Assembly: GCA_007896885.1 (NCBI GenBank)
Contig: VOIU01000007.1
Location: 1-64,000, forward strand
Length of the DNA stretch: 64,000 nt
DNA from: Bacteroidaceae bacterium HV4-6-C5C
GTDB taxonomy: Bacteria > Bacteroidota > Bacteroidia > Bacteroidales > Bacteroidaceae
Direction of reading: 5' to 3'
Below, in pieces: positions 6,287-15,915 of this stretch. Each line of letters opens with the position of its first letter. The first letter of the stretch is position 1. The notes below the pieces were generated by a model. The model was not told the origin of the DNA and did no database searches. It saw only the letters and a program-made list of their open reading frames with translations. A program made the translations under genes and the position numbers.

Positions 6287-8656
6287 ATGAATAAGTGTAG
6301 CATGCTAGCATTAGCTTTGGTATTCCTGTCAACAGGAAAAATACTGGCCGATGAAGCAGACACCCTCAAAGTAGTGGACATTGAAGCTGTCACGGTAGTC
6401 GCAGCTCCTAAAGAAAGCCGGAAATTACGTGAGCTACCAAATGCCGTAACCCTGCTTTCGCAACAAGATTTACAAAACGCACAAATCAATTCAGCCAAAA
6501 ATCTGACTGCCATTGTGCCTAACTTTTACATTCCTGACTATGGTTCGAAATTAAGCTCGGCATTGTATATCCGTGGCATAGGATCGCGCACCAATACCCC
6601 TTCCGTGGGGCTTTATGTCGATAATATGCCGTTTATTGACAAGTCCGCATTCGACTTTAATTACTTTGATGTAGAGCGTATCGACATTTTCCGTGGACCT
6701 CAAAACACATTGTATGGACGAAATACCATGGGGGGAATTATCAAGATACATACAAAGTCTCCATTCGCCTACCAGGGAACAGACATGCGCTTTGGAGCAG
6801 GTACGCACAACGCTTATAACGCGTCTGTGACCCGCTACAAACAAGTATCTAAACGGTTCGCCTATTCTTTGGGAGGGTTCTACAATTATGATGGAGGATT
6901 CTTCCGCAATAGCGCACGCAATAATGAAAGGATAGATAAAGAGCAATCGGCAGGTGGACGTTTCCGTGGAATATACCTTCCTTCGGGCAATTGGAAACTC
7001 GATTTAAATGTAAGTTACGAATATACCGACCAGGGTGCATTTCCTTACGGACTTTACGATAAGACAACGGGTAAAGCTGCCCAGCCGGCATACAATGACC
7101 AAAGCAACTACCGCCGTAATCTTTTGAATACAGGACTTTCTGCCGAATATCAAGGAAAAGGCTTCTTACTAAGTGCCATTACAGGTTATCAATACCTCCA
7201 GGATCGTATGATGATGGATCAGGACTTTACTCCACAAAATCTTTTTGCTTTGGAGCAGAAGCAACATATAAACACATTGAGCGAAGAAATCGTCATAAGA
7301 AGTAAAGGCAAGCAACGTTGGCAATGGACAAATGGCGCCTTTGGTTTCTATCAATGGCTCAAAACCGATGCACCGGTCACATTTAAGGATAAAGGAATAA
7401 AGCAGATCATCGAAGAAAATGCCAACCAAGCTTTTGATGATTTATCGGCTTCCAATCCTTATGCCCCCAAAATGCACATGGCGATCAACAGCAGTGAACT
7501 TTATACCGGTGAAAACTTTAAGACTCCGACACTAAGTGGGGCCATTTACCATCAGTCTACATTCAATGACCTCTTATTCAAAGGGCTTTCGGCTACGATA
7601 GGACTGCGACTAGACTATGAAAAGATATGGATGGACTATTACTCCGCTGCCTCCCCACTGGATTTCGATTTTACATTGAGTATGCCTCCGATGTCAATGG
7701 AAAGTAAAGGGCTTGAAGCTAACAGCCTATTAAAAGGCAAAGAAAGTACCGATTATGTGCAACTTTTGCCAAAGTTTGCTCTGCAATACGAATGGATAAA
7801 AGGAAATAACGTTTATGCCACCGTATCCCGAGGATATCGTAGCGGCGGATATAATATTCAGACTTTTTCCGATATTGTTACGACCTCTTTAAAGAATGGC
7901 ATGCTTGATGCTTTGGCAGCAGATCCAAAATTTTCATCAATGAGTGCCATGATCGGACAAATGAAAGAAAAGCTGCCAGATATTAACACAGCCATGCGTT
8001 ACAAACCGGAATATACATGGAATTATGAGATCGGAGGTCATCTGACCTTATGGAACGGACGGTTAACAGCCGATCTCTCAGCCTTTTTGATGGATACCAA
8101 AGATCAACAGCTGACTCGTTTCTCCGAGAGTGGATTAGGAAGAGAAACTGTCAATGCAGGAAAAAGTCGCAGTATCGGAGCAGAAGCTGCTTTGGCAGCT
8201 GCAATCACTAACAACTTGATGCTAAACATAAGTTATGGATATACTCACGCTACATTCCGTGATTATATTACTAATGTAAAAGTCAATGGTGAGTTACAAA
8301 ACATTTCCTATAACGGGAACTACGTACCTTTCACTCCCAAACAGACATTAAGTGTGGGTGGTCAATATATTTTCCAAATCAACCCGGGGTATTGGCTTGA
8401 TCGTATCATTGTAAATGCCGACTATACCGGTGCAGGACGTATTTATTGGACAGAGCAGAATGATGTCAGCCAAGCTTTTTACGGAACCCTAAACGGACGT
8501 CTTAGTCTACAAAAAGATAACGGGGAAATCAACTTCTGGGTACGTAATGCTCTTGATAAAGAATACGCCACATTCTACTTTGAATCAATGGGCAATGGTT
8601 TTATGCAGAAAGGGCGTCCTATACAAGCCGGTATAGAAATACGTTGCCGGTTCTAA
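6287..8656 (+). CDS. TonB-dependent outer-membrane receptor (siderophore/metal type)
   Basis: A 789-residue outer-membrane active transporter. Residues 1-21 are a signal peptide (ending KILADE). A TonB-box-like segment (VEAVTVVAAP-like, about 30-42) precedes the plug domain (about 48-155), with RELPNAVTLLSQQDL and the plug end IDIFRGPQNTLYGRNTMGG. The rest is the 22-strand barrel, ending in an aromatic terminal strand (IQAGIEIRCRF). It lacks the N-terminal carboxypeptidase-regulatory domain of SusC proteins and has no SusD partner, so it is more like receptors for siderophores, heme or cobalamin. The substrate is unknown. The regulator just upstream, with its His/Met-rich linker, fits a metal-related cargo. 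Confidence 0.9.
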   Translation: MNKCSMLALALVFLSTGKILADEADTLKVVDIEAVTVVAAPKESRKLRELPNAVTLLSQQDLQNAQINSAKNLTAIVPNFYIPDYGSKLSSALYIRGIGSRTNTPSVGLYVDNMPFIDKSAFDFNYFDVERIDIFRGPQNTLYGRNTMGGIIKIHTKSPFAYQGTDMRFGAGTHNAYNASVTRYKQVSKRFAYSLGGFYNYDGGFFRNSARNNERIDKEQSAGGRFRGIYLPSGNWKLDLNVSYEYTDQGAFPYGLYDKTTGKAAQPAYNDQSNYRRNLLNTGLSAEYQGKGFLLSAITGYQYLQDRMMMDQDFTPQNLFALEQKQHINTLSEEIVIRSKGKQRWQWTNGAFGFYQWLKTDAPVTFKDKGIKQIIEENANQAFDDLSASNPYAPKMHMAINSSELYTGENFKTPTLSGAIYHQSTFNDLLFKGLSATIGLRLDYEKIWMDYYSAASPLDFDFTLSMPPMSMESKGLEANSLLKGKESTDYVQLLPKFALQYEWIKGNNVYATVSRGYRSGGYNIQTFSDIVTTSLKNGMLDALAADPKFSSMSAMIGQMKEKLPDINTAMRYKPEYTWNYEIGGHLTLWNGRLTADLSAFLMDTKDQQLTRFSESGLGRETVNAGKSRSIGAEAALAAAITNNLMLNISYGYTHATFRDYITNVKVNGELQNISYNGNYVPFTPKQTLSVGGQYIFQINPGYWLDRIIVNADYTGAGRIYWTEQNDVSQAFYGTLNGRLSLQKDNGEINFWVRNALDKEYATFYFESMGNGFMQKGRPIQAGIEIRCRF

Positions 8657-8707
8657 ACAGATTCCTCCTAAATTAAGAAGTTACAAAGATTCACATAAAT
8701 GAAAATT

Positions 8708-8748
8708 ATCAGCTCCTAATGCAAAAAAAACTGTATTTAGGGGCTGAT
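8708..8748. terminator. Hairpin between convergent genes
   Basis: ATCAGCTCCTAA (8708-8719) pairs with TTAGGGGCTGAT (8737-8748) with one G-T wobble. It lies between the convergent TonB receptor and the membrane protein at 8804, so it can serve both. Confidence 0.65.
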
Positions 8749-8803
8749 TTATGACCTCACTTTCCTATGATCACCAAAGCATATCAACTGCTTAAAATAG
8801 ATT

Positions 8804-9847
8804 TTATTCATTAATTGCCCCACAATTAGGACATTTACCTTTAGTCTTGAGTCGTACACCACATTGTCCGCAACGATAATGGTATATTAATGTTCGATAC
8901 ACTTTCTGAAAGAAAACCCATATAAAGACAAGTAGAAAAAGGTATCCTAAATAAATATGTGTGGTTAGGATAAAGAAGAAATAGCAGAATATACAGCAAG
9001 AAGCCAGACCTAATAAATAAAAGACAGCTTCTTCGGGAGAAAGTTGATGAAAGACATCATCCATAGCAGCAAGCAGCACTAATACAAAACACCAAATACT
9101 CAAAAGAAAAACAGAAAGAATAGGTGGAACTTTAAAAGGAGACAAGGTTGGGTTAAAATAAAAATGCTCCCATGTCTCCGGCACGAACACTTGTATGGTT
9201 TCGTATATAGTAGCACTGAATGCCATAAGCAAACACAACAATAGAGGGTAAATACTTTCAATATCGTTGAAATAGACCAACTTAAGCTGTTTCCGACGAA
9301 AAAGGCGAAAAACCCATGCAGCTATAAATAAGGCAAATACAACTACAAAATAAGAAGCATGCGTATCGCTAAACAAGTAAATAAACTGAGAGATACTGTC
9401 AGTCGGAACAAAGGCCTGCTTTAAATCCGTTTGTCTAATCCATCCTTGTATATCTTGGGTGTGCGCCAGTTTCACCCAAACAGTATCAACTGAATCTTTG
9501 GGATGAATGGCAAATTCCGCCACTACTACCCTATCACCATAATGCAGTGTATAATAACGGTCTTTTACCGGTAAAGAAGCAATTGTAACAGAGTCGGATA
9601 TTACTTGTAAATTCGAATTATATGTATAATGCCGCTGGTATAGATAAGAAAGCGAATCTTTCGTCTTCGCACTAACTTTTTTATCAGTAAGATGAGGTTG
9701 TGGATAGTAGCAAGATACTAAACAGACGCAACAAACTAACAATATAAAAGAAGCCGATATACGACGTCCAGATATGAAGGAGAATAATCGGTCCGGCAAC
9801 ATCAAAAGTTGTCTTTCGAATTGATAGTAACTTCCATTACTCTGCAT
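8804..9847 (-). CDS. Membrane protein: SH3-like domain, five TM segments, zinc ribbon
   Basis: A 347-residue protein I cannot name. Visible parts in order: a lipoprotein-type signal (hydrophobic run ending LVSC), a periplasmic SH3-like stretch (YTLHYGDRVVVAEF to VKLAHTQDIQGWIRQTDL, about residues 95-145), about five hydrophobic segments (about 165-310), and a C-terminal zinc ribbon CGQC-x9-CPNC. With a lipidated exterior N-terminus, five crossings would place the ribbon in the cytoplasm. The ATG at 9847 overlaps the end of the U32 gene by 11 bases, suggesting translational coupling. An ATG at 9802 would give a more ordinary signal peptide (lipobox Cys at residue 31). The function is unknown. 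Confidence 0.75.
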   Translation of the reverse strand: MQSNGSYYQFERQLLMLPDRLFSFISGRRISASFILLVCCVCLVSCYYPQPHLTDKKVSAKTKDSLSYLYQRHYTYNSNLQVISDSVTIASLPVKDRYYTLHYGDRVVVAEFAIHPKDSVDTVWVKLAHTQDIQGWIRQTDLKQAFVPTDSISQFIYLFSDTHASYFVVVFALFIAAWVFRLFRRKQLKLVYFNDIESIYPLLLCLLMAFSATIYETIQVFVPETWEHFYFNPTLSPFKVPPILSVFLLSIWCFVLVLLAAMDDVFHQLSPEEAVFYLLGLASCCIFCYFFFILTTHIYLGYLFLLVFIWVFFQKVYRTLIYHYRCGQCGVRLKTKGKCPNCGAINE

Positions 9848-11687
9848 AAACTTTCATTTGGCAATTTTTACAATCAAAATCCAAACGGAAACGTCTTCCA
9901 TCAGCAGCCTTCAAATAATAAGGTTCTTGATAAGGCGAACGTTCTTTCTGATAAGTACGACACCATCCCATGCTATAGCGCAAGCAGTGTTTACAAAGCA
10001 TTAATACAGCTCCCGGTATTGCTTCTTTCTCAAATGCCGGAGCAATCGACTTTAACCCATGATCTTGATAGAAAGATGCAGCAACTGCATTCATTACATT
10101 ACCAAGATAGGTTAGCGAAGTTTCTTTTGCCACCAAAGGAAACTGATGACTAGTTGCCTTCCACACAGCAATCTCCTGCCTATAATTAACACGACGTATG
10201 GAAATCAGACGGTCAACAACTTGCCGCTTCCAATCGGATAGTAGAGAAGAAGGGATGAACCAATTCTCTGAAAAATTGAGATCAATATCTGTAGACAAAT
10301 TACTTATTTCAAAAGGAGTATTGCCAAGCTTGCTTAGTTGTGTTCTCAAGTTATCCTGTTGTGGGGTACGAGCAAGTTCTTTTGCCATAGGAAAAGTCAA
10401 TACGACACGATTATCATTTTCGTCAGTAGCGGCTAAATCAAACCCAAATGAGTTTTCCTTTAGAGACAAGAGCACCCTTATTTTTCGTTCTGAAGACTTT
10501 TGACTTAAAAGCTTTTCAAATTCTCTATCATAATTACGATAAAGGACAGTCCGTGGACGAATGCGTTGCATTTCCTGAGGATATATTTTATTAGCATCTA
10601 CCCTATTGATTCTAAAACCCTTTAGCTTTCCTTGTTCGTCAAGATAACAAACACCATCTCCATTATGAAATGACTTCAATCCGGCAACTGTAAAATAATT
10701 GCCCCGTTGTTCTTTTAATGTTCCCATCTCCTCTCCCAGAGATTTTGGAGTATCAAAGGATGTTATAGCAAGATTGCGCTCCTCCAAGAAATAATGTGTA
10801 GCCCCTCTGCTGAAACTTTTATCCAACTGAGGCTTAAATGTCAAGTGTGATATTCCAGAAGAGGATCTGGCATATTCTTCCCGACGTCTAAATAGCGTAT
10901 CAAGTTTTTCGCGATATGCAGCTGTTACATTTTTCACATACGACACGTCTTTTAATCGGCCTTCTATCTTTAGTGAAGTTATACCGGCATCAAGCAATTC
11001 TTCCAACATGTCACTTTGATTCAAATCCTTTAATGAAAGCAGATGTTTATTTTTGCTAATGATATTCTCGTTTCTATCGACCAAATCAAAAGGCAAACGG
11101 CAGAACTGAGCACACTCACCACGATTGGCACTACGCCCAAAACAAGCCTGACTAACATAACACTGCCCACTGTAACTAACGCAAAGCGCTCCATGCACAA
11201 ATGCTTCCAAAGCAACATGAGGGCACCCTTCATGTATATGACGGATTTGATGAAGAGATAATTCACGGGCCAAAACTACTTGGCGAAAACCAGCCTCAGC
11301 CAGAAAAGAGACTTTATCAATTGTACGGTTATCGGTTTGTGTACTGGCATGGAGAGGTATAGGGGGCAAATTTAAGCCCGTAATACCCATATCTTGTACA
11401 ATTAAGGCATCTACTCCTATACGGTACAAATCCCAGATTAGCCGTTCCGTTTCTTTAAGCTCTTCATCTGTCAAAATAGTGTTTAGGGTCACATAGATGC
11501 GAACATTATAGAGATGTGCATAACTAACCAACTCAGCAATATCCTTTAAAGAGTTACAAGCATCTGCACGAGCTCCGAATTTAGGTGCACCGATATAAAC
11601 GGCATCAGCACCATGATTAACAGCTTCAATACCACACTCCAAATTTTTGGCAGGTGCCAATAACTCTATTTTACGTTGCCTAATCAT
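9837..11687 (-). CDS. U32 family peptidase-like protein (RlhA type)
   Basis: A 616-residue cytoplasmic protein with a U32 domain (about 5-300) and the long C-terminal DUF3656-like region (about 370-500). That architecture is the same as E. coli RlhA, which hydroxylates a cytidine of 23S rRNA. U32 hallmarks seen are IELLAPAKNLECGIEAVNHGADAVY, VQDMGI and CVSYSGQCYVSQACFGRSANRGECAQFCR, whose Cys cluster may hold an Fe-S centre as in related U32 proteins. A further Cys set is at the C-terminus (CKHC, FDCKNC). rRNA hydroxylation is inferred from architecture; a peptidase activity is not supported. It lies downstream of metA by 85 bases and overlaps the next gene. Confidence 0.85.
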   Translation of the reverse strand: MIRQRKIELLAPAKNLECGIEAVNHGADAVYIGAPKFGARADACNSLKDIAELVSYAHLYNVRIYVTLNTILTDEELKETERLIWDLYRIGVDALIVQDMGITGLNLPPIPLHASTQTDNRTIDKVSFLAEAGFRQVVLARELSLHQIRHIHEGCPHVALEAFVHGALCVSYSGQCYVSQACFGRSANRGECAQFCRLPFDLVDRNENIISKNKHLLSLKDLNQSDMLEELLDAGITSLKIEGRLKDVSYVKNVTAAYREKLDTLFRRREEYARSSSGISHLTFKPQLDKSFSRGATHYFLEERNLAITSFDTPKSLGEEMGTLKEQRGNYFTVAGLKSFHNGDGVCYLDEQGKLKGFRINRVDANKIYPQEMQRIRPRTVLYRNYDREFEKLLSQKSSERKIRVLLSLKENSFGFDLAATDENDNRVVLTFPMAKELARTPQQDNLRTQLSKLGNTPFEISNLSTDIDLNFSENWFIPSSLLSDWKRQVVDRLISIRRVNYRQEIAVWKATSHQFPLVAKETSLTYLGNVMNAVAASFYQDHGLKSIAPAFEKEAIPGAVLMLCKHCLRYSMGWCRTYQKERSPYQEPYYLKAADGRRFRLDFDCKNCQMKVYAE

Positions 11688-11772
11688 TCTTTCGCTTCTG
11701 TTCTTATCTATTTCTAATTCGCTTTGCTGATGCTCTTACAGATGAACACATCTTTCTCATAAGTGGATAAGC

Positions 11773-12690
11773 TTATTTTATATCTTCAATATTATAAGGT
11801 GTCTCCTGATATACAAAGTAATTCAGCCAATTGGAAAACAAAAGATTTGCATGGGCTCTCCACCGCACACAAACTCCTTCTTCAGGATTATTGTTCATAT
11901 AATAGTTCTGTGGAACATGTATAGGAAGTCCCTTTCCCAAATCACGTTTATATTCTTTATCCAATGTCAGTGGAGAATACTCAGAATGTCCGGTCACATA
12001 GAAATCACGCCCTCCACGAGCCATAACCATATAAACTCCTGCATCCTCTGATTCGGAGAGTAATGTCAGCTCCGGTATCTTAACTATATCTTCTTTACGT
12101 ACCTCAGTATGCCGACTATGCGGTACATAAAAGCTATCATCAAACCCTCTGAATATAGGATGCAGAGGCGACAATGAACGATGTTCAAATACCCCGAACA
12201 TTTTTTCTTTCAATGCGTGTTTTGGAACCCCATAATGATAATAAAGTCCCGCATAAGCTGCCCAACAGATGTATAGCGTAGATGTCACGTGTGTACGAGA
12301 CCAATCAAAGATATCAGTCAACTCATTCCAATAAGTAACCTCTTCAAAATCAATCTGCTCCACTGGAGCGCCAGTAATTATCATACCATCATACTTTTCA
12401 TTACGCATCTTTTCAAAATCCGTATAAAAAGCTTTCATGTGTTCAATAGGAGTATTCTTCGAAGTATGACTCTTTATTTTCATGAAAGAAATTTCAACTT
12501 GAAGAGGGGTGTTTGAAAGCAAACGAATAAGATCGGTTTCCGTTGTAATTTTAAGAGGCATCAAATTCAAAATAGCTATACGTAAAGGACGTATATCTTG
12601 CTGTGTCGCACGGGAATTGTCTATAACAAAAATATTTTCTTCCTTCAACAGCTCAATTGCCGGTAACTTATCAGGTAAATTTAATGGCAT
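11773..12690 (-). CDS. metA: Homoserine O-acetyltransferase (MetA family)
   Basis: A 305-residue cytoplasmic enzyme that acylates L-homoserine in the first committed step of methionine synthesis. Counting from [10 protein letters not shown], the catalytic Cys falls at 142 (YICWAAYAG), and the GHSEYSP segment supplies the catalytic His. Residue 111 is Glu (TGAPVEQ). In this family, work on Bacillus MetA tied Glu at 111 to acetyl-CoA use and Gly to succinyl-CoA, so acetylation is predicted. The frame opens at 12726, but that lies upstream of the promoter box at 12716-12723; the ATG at 12690 restores the family numbering. metF lies about 2.2 kb away. Confidence 0.93.
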   Translation of the reverse strand: MPLNLPDKLPAIELLKEENIFVIDNSRATQQDIRPLRIAILNLMPLKITTETDLIRLLSNTPLQVEISFMKIKSHTSKNTPIEHMKAFYTDFEKMRNEKYDGMIITGAPVEQIDFEEVTYWNELTDIFDWSRTHVTSTLYICWAAYAGLYYHYGVPKHALKEKMFGVFEHRSLSPLHPIFRGFDDSFYVPHSRHTEVRKEDIVKIPELTLLSESEDAGVYMVMARGGRDFYVTGHSEYSPLTLDKEYKRDLGKGLPIHVPQNYYMNNNPEEGVCVRWRAHANLLFSNWLNYFVYQETPYNIEDIK

Positions 12691-12715
12691 AGTCAATCTG
12701 ATTATTAATTCTAGG

Positions 12716-12723
12716 CAAAGATA
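12716..12723 (-). promoter_or_regulatory. -7 element of metA
   Basis: TATCTTTG on the minus strand, giving a leader of about 20 nt before the ATG at 12690. It decides the start codon. No -33 TTTG is seen. Confidence 0.55.
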
Positions 12724-12742
12724 CAAAAAAACTACTATGCGA

Positions 12743-12773
12743 TTTGCGGTTTAAAAAGATTAATATACCTTTG
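12743..12773 (+). promoter_or_regulatory. Promoter of the fimbrillin-FISUMP gene
   Basis: TTTG at 12743-12746, exactly 19 nt, then TACCTTTG at 12766-12773: a full match to the Bacteroides sigma-ABfr consensus. It is divergent from the metA promoter and gives a leader of about 160 nt. Confidence 0.7.
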
Positions 12774-12940
12774 AAACCCGAAACGTTAAATTAGCGCTTA
12801 AAAATAGAAAGAGCGACCTTAATTTCTTATTAAGGACCAAATATTCTTATCCCAAAGCCACTGACTTTCCCATACCAATTTTGGTTTACTCAATCTAGTA
12901 TTTTGTTGAACTCGGCTTAAGCCTTTAGAACAAATCCAAA

Positions 12941-14845
12941 ATGAAAAACGACAGCATGACTATAAGAGTCATTAAATCAGTGTGTAACATTGCTATAATC
13001 TTCTTTACAGCTACTTCTTGCGTTAATCAAATTGATTCCGAGCTCGTCCCGGGTAAAATACCAATCATCTTTTCTACAAAAATATCGCACTCTACCACCA
13101 GGCTCTCAGAATCAGCCTTCTACAAAGGAGATAGAGTTGGATTATTTGCCCTGCTACACTCCACTAGCTTAGACGGGAAACGATATATCGATAACATGTG
13201 GCTAGAATGTGGCGACGATGGAACAACTTTTATTCCTGAAAAAACAGTATTTTACCCAGAGGGAAATGCTACTCTAGATTTCGTTAGCTATTATCCTTAC
13301 GAACAGCAAGCGATAGATAAAGGGAAATCATCTGCAACAATTTCTGTGAAAAGCGATCAAAATACGATCGAAAATCATTGCTTATCTGATTTTTTAGTAG
13401 CCAATTCGGCAGACATAAAAAGCAGTTCACAGAACGTAGAGCTTAATTATCAACACAAACTTGTAAAATTGAAAGTAACCCTGATTCCACAAAAAGGCGA
13501 AAATGCAACAGAATTATTAAAAGCAAACCCCTATCTCGTAGCAACAGGTTTTAAGACAAAAGCTTCGTATGATTTTAACACAAACAGCTTCAGTGATTTG
13601 GAGAATGAATCGGATATTATTCCATACGGGGAATGGAGTATTAATAAAGACGGAAATCTTACAGGTAAAGAGATTATTATCATACCGCAAGAAATAAAAT
13701 CTGAAAATCAAGCATTCACAATAGAATGGAATGGCAAAGTATATACTTGCCCTATACCCACTTTGAATATTGAAGGAAGCAACCAGTGTGAAATAACTAT
13801 TACCGCAAAAGAAAATGCGAATTTGACCTTAAGCGGGATATCAGGGAAAATTGAGGCTTGGAAGACTGTCGAGAGTGGAACAACTCAAAATGGAGAAGAT
13901 ATTACCGAAATTCATTTAGCATCACTATCATTCTATCAGTCTGATGTTTATCGGATATACTACGAAGGAAAGGCTATTACGGAAATATGCAAGGAATATT
14001 TAAAATCAGAAGAGTTGACATCGCGTGCTATAGTGGCATATCCTATAGATGAGAATGACAATGCAGATCTTACACAAGGTACCGTTTTGCAATTTCTAGA
14101 TATAAAAGACCTCGCATGTGGTGGCAAAATCTGCTGGAATGCAGCAGAAAATTCTTTCACATACAGCTTGGGTAATCGAGCTTCCATCTCAAAATTTTAC
14201 CTCACTCCCACAGGAGAAATTTCAGTAGATAAACCTGATGTGCCAATAAGTGTAAATATCGTAAGCCATACTATAAGAGATATTAGAGGAGGGGTATTAC
14301 AGAGCTATCCTATTGTAAAAATAGGCATTCAATATTGGATGAAAAGTAATCTTCAAGCAACAAATTATAGAGATGGCTCAGCTATTCCATTAAAAACAGC
14401 TCTTGGAAATGGGGCCGGGTATTTTAAACCCAGCAATCAAGATGTTTTTTTCTACAATGGAGAAGCTGTACTACAAGGAGAATTAGCCCCTGAAAGTTGG
14501 AGAATAGCACAGATGAAAGACTGGAAGCTTTTACAAACGTATGTAGGAGATTGCACTTCATTATTGAAAAGTGGTACATGGGAAAAAATAAATGATGGTG
14601 ATACCTTGTATCCAGCAACAAATGAAGCTGGATTAAGCATTCTTCCAAACGGCCTATTCTATATAAAAAATGGAATTACGTCTTATGTCAATAAATCATC
14701 TTCAGTTGCGTATTGGGTGGAGGGCGATAACAGTAGTAGCTTGTCAGATCAAGCTGTTCAATTTAAATGCAATACTTCAACAATGGATATCGAAAAGAGT
14801 AATCTCCAGAATCTAGCCCTTTCCATTCGCTGTATAAAAGAATAG
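12941..14845 (+). CDS. Fimbrillin-like lipoprotein with a C-terminal FISUMP domain
   Basis: A 634-residue surface lipoprotein. The signal ends in TATSC (lipid Cys near residue 27). Residues about 35-300 look like the fimbrillin/Mfa1-like fold (PIIFSTKISHSTTR, FYKGDRVGLFAL, LDFVSYYPYEQQ, LNYQHKLVKLKVTL). Residues about 435-634 match the Fibrobacter succinogenes major paralogous (FISUMP) domain: IGIQYWMKSNLQATNYRDG, APESWRIAQMKDW and the final LALSIRCIKE. Such proteins are displayed on the cell surface, as pilus tips or adhesins. No other fimbrial gene is near; it stands alone between metA and metF with its own strong promoter. The ligand is unknown. Confidence 0.85.
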   Translation: MKNDSMTIRVIKSVCNIAIIFFTATSCVNQIDSELVPGKIPIIFSTKISHSTTRLSESAFYKGDRVGLFALLHSTSLDGKRYIDNMWLECGDDGTTFIPEKTVFYPEGNATLDFVSYYPYEQQAIDKGKSSATISVKSDQNTIENHCLSDFLVANSADIKSSSQNVELNYQHKLVKLKVTLIPQKGENATELLKANPYLVATGFKTKASYDFNTNSFSDLENESDIIPYGEWSINKDGNLTGKEIIIIPQEIKSENQAFTIEWNGKVYTCPIPTLNIEGSNQCEITITAKENANLTLSGISGKIEAWKTVESGTTQNGEDITEIHLASLSFYQSDVYRIYYEGKAITEICKEYLKSEELTSRAIVAYPIDENDNADLTQGTVLQFLDIKDLACGGKICWNAAENSFTYSLGNRASISKFYLTPTGEISVDKPDVPISVNIVSHTIRDIRGGVLQSYPIVKIGIQYWMKSNLQATNYRDGSAIPLKTALGNGAGYFKPSNQDVFFYNGEAVLQGELAPESWRIAQMKDWKLLQTYVGDCTSLLKSGTWEKINDGDTLYPATNEAGLSILPNGLFYIKNGITSYVNKSSSVAYWVEGDNSSSLSDQAVQFKCNTSTMDIEKSNLQNLALSIRCIKE

Positions 14846-14875
14846 AAGCAAGAAGTATATCTCATTTCTTTTTCG

Positions 14876-14883
14876 TATTTTTG
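14876..14883 (+). promoter_or_regulatory. -7 element of the metF cluster
   Basis: TATTTTTG fits TAnnTTTG and lies about 50 nt upstream of the metF ATG. No TTTG at the ideal distance. Confidence 0.45.
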
Positions 14884-14931
14884 TGCCAATGTGAAAGTAT
14901 TTCATCTATTTAACAAAGATCACAAAAAGAA

Positions 14932-15885
14932 ATGAGGATCATCGACCTGATTAATAGTAATAAAAAAACAGCTTTTTCCTTTGAAATATTACCTCCCCTA
15001 AAAGGTACTGGTATTGAAAAGCTGTACGAAACTATAGATACTCTTCGAGATTTTGACCCCAAATATATAAATATTACCACGCATCGAAGCGAATATGTAT
15101 ATAAGGATCTTGGTGACGGATTATTCCAAAGATATAAGTTACGTCGCCGGCCGGGAACTGTTGCCGTTGCAGCGGCAATACAAAACAAATATGATATTAC
15201 CGCAGTACCCCACATCCTCTGCAGTGGGTTCACACGCGAAGAGACTGAATATGTATTGCTTGACCTACAATTCTTGGGTATTACAGATTTATTAGTGTTA
15301 CGTGGTGACAAAGCAAAGCATGAAGCAATGTTTACACCTGAAGGAGATGGGTATTATCACGCCACTGATTTACAAGAACAAATCAATAATTTCAATAAAG
15401 GGATTTTTATTGATGGTTCTGAAATGAAGATTACAGAAACTCCTTTCTCGTATGGGGTAGCTTGCTATCCTGAAAAGCATGAGGAAGCCCCTAATATTGA
15501 TATCGATATTTATTGGTTGAAAAAGAAGATGGAACTTGGCGCAGAATATGCTGTAACTCAACTTTTCTATGACAACCAACAATATTTCGACTTTATCAAA
15601 CGCATACGTGAAGCCGGTATCACAATTCCTGTTATACCGGGTATTAAGCCACTAAAGAAAAAAAATCAACTGAACATTGTTCCAAAAACATTCAAAGTTG
15701 ATATCCCGGAACCTCTTGCTCTCGAAATAGCAAAATGTAAAGATGATAAAGAGGTTGAGCAAGTAGGAATTGAGTGGTGCACACAACAGTGTAAGGAATT
15801 GATAGCTGAAGGAGTACCCAGCATTCACTTCTACTCCATTGGAGCAGTGAATAGTATCAAAGAAGTCGCAAAAGCTATTTATTAA
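14932..15885 (+). CDS. metF: Methylenetetrahydrofolate reductase
   Basis: A 317-residue flavoenzyme that reduces 5,10-methylene-THF to 5-methyl-THF for methionine synthesis. Visible landmarks are the N-terminal TAFSFEILPPLKGTG strand (with the catalytic Glu), YINITTHRS, LVLRGDKAK, VACYPEKHEEAPN (the folate/NADH site) and EYAVTQLFYDNQQYFDF. It is a TIM-barrel protein of normal length acting in the cytoplasm. It heads a co-oriented run with holB, ricT and gldH at spacings of about 17-30 bases, so a single transcript is likely. Confidence 0.96.
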   Translation: MRIIDLINSNKKTAFSFEILPPLKGTGIEKLYETIDTLRDFDPKYINITTHRSEYVYKDLGDGLFQRYKLRRRPGTVAVAAAIQNKYDITAVPHILCSGFTREETEYVLLDLQFLGITDLLVLRGDKAKHEAMFTPEGDGYYHATDLQEQINNFNKGIFIDGSEMKITETPFSYGVACYPEKHEEAPNIDIDIYWLKKKMELGAEYAVTQLFYDNQQYFDFIKRIREAGITIPVIPGIKPLKKKNQLNIVPKTFKVDIPEPLALEIAKCKDDKEVEQVGIEWCTQQCKELIAEGVPSIHFYSIGAVNSIKEVAKAIY

Positions 15886-15915
15886 TTTATTATTTCATCT
15901 TAATTTGATCGGACG

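Noticed and set aside
12691..12726. N-terminal extension of MetA ([12 protein letters not shown])
   Set aside because: It overlaps the promoter box and breaks the family numbering of Glu111 and Cys142.
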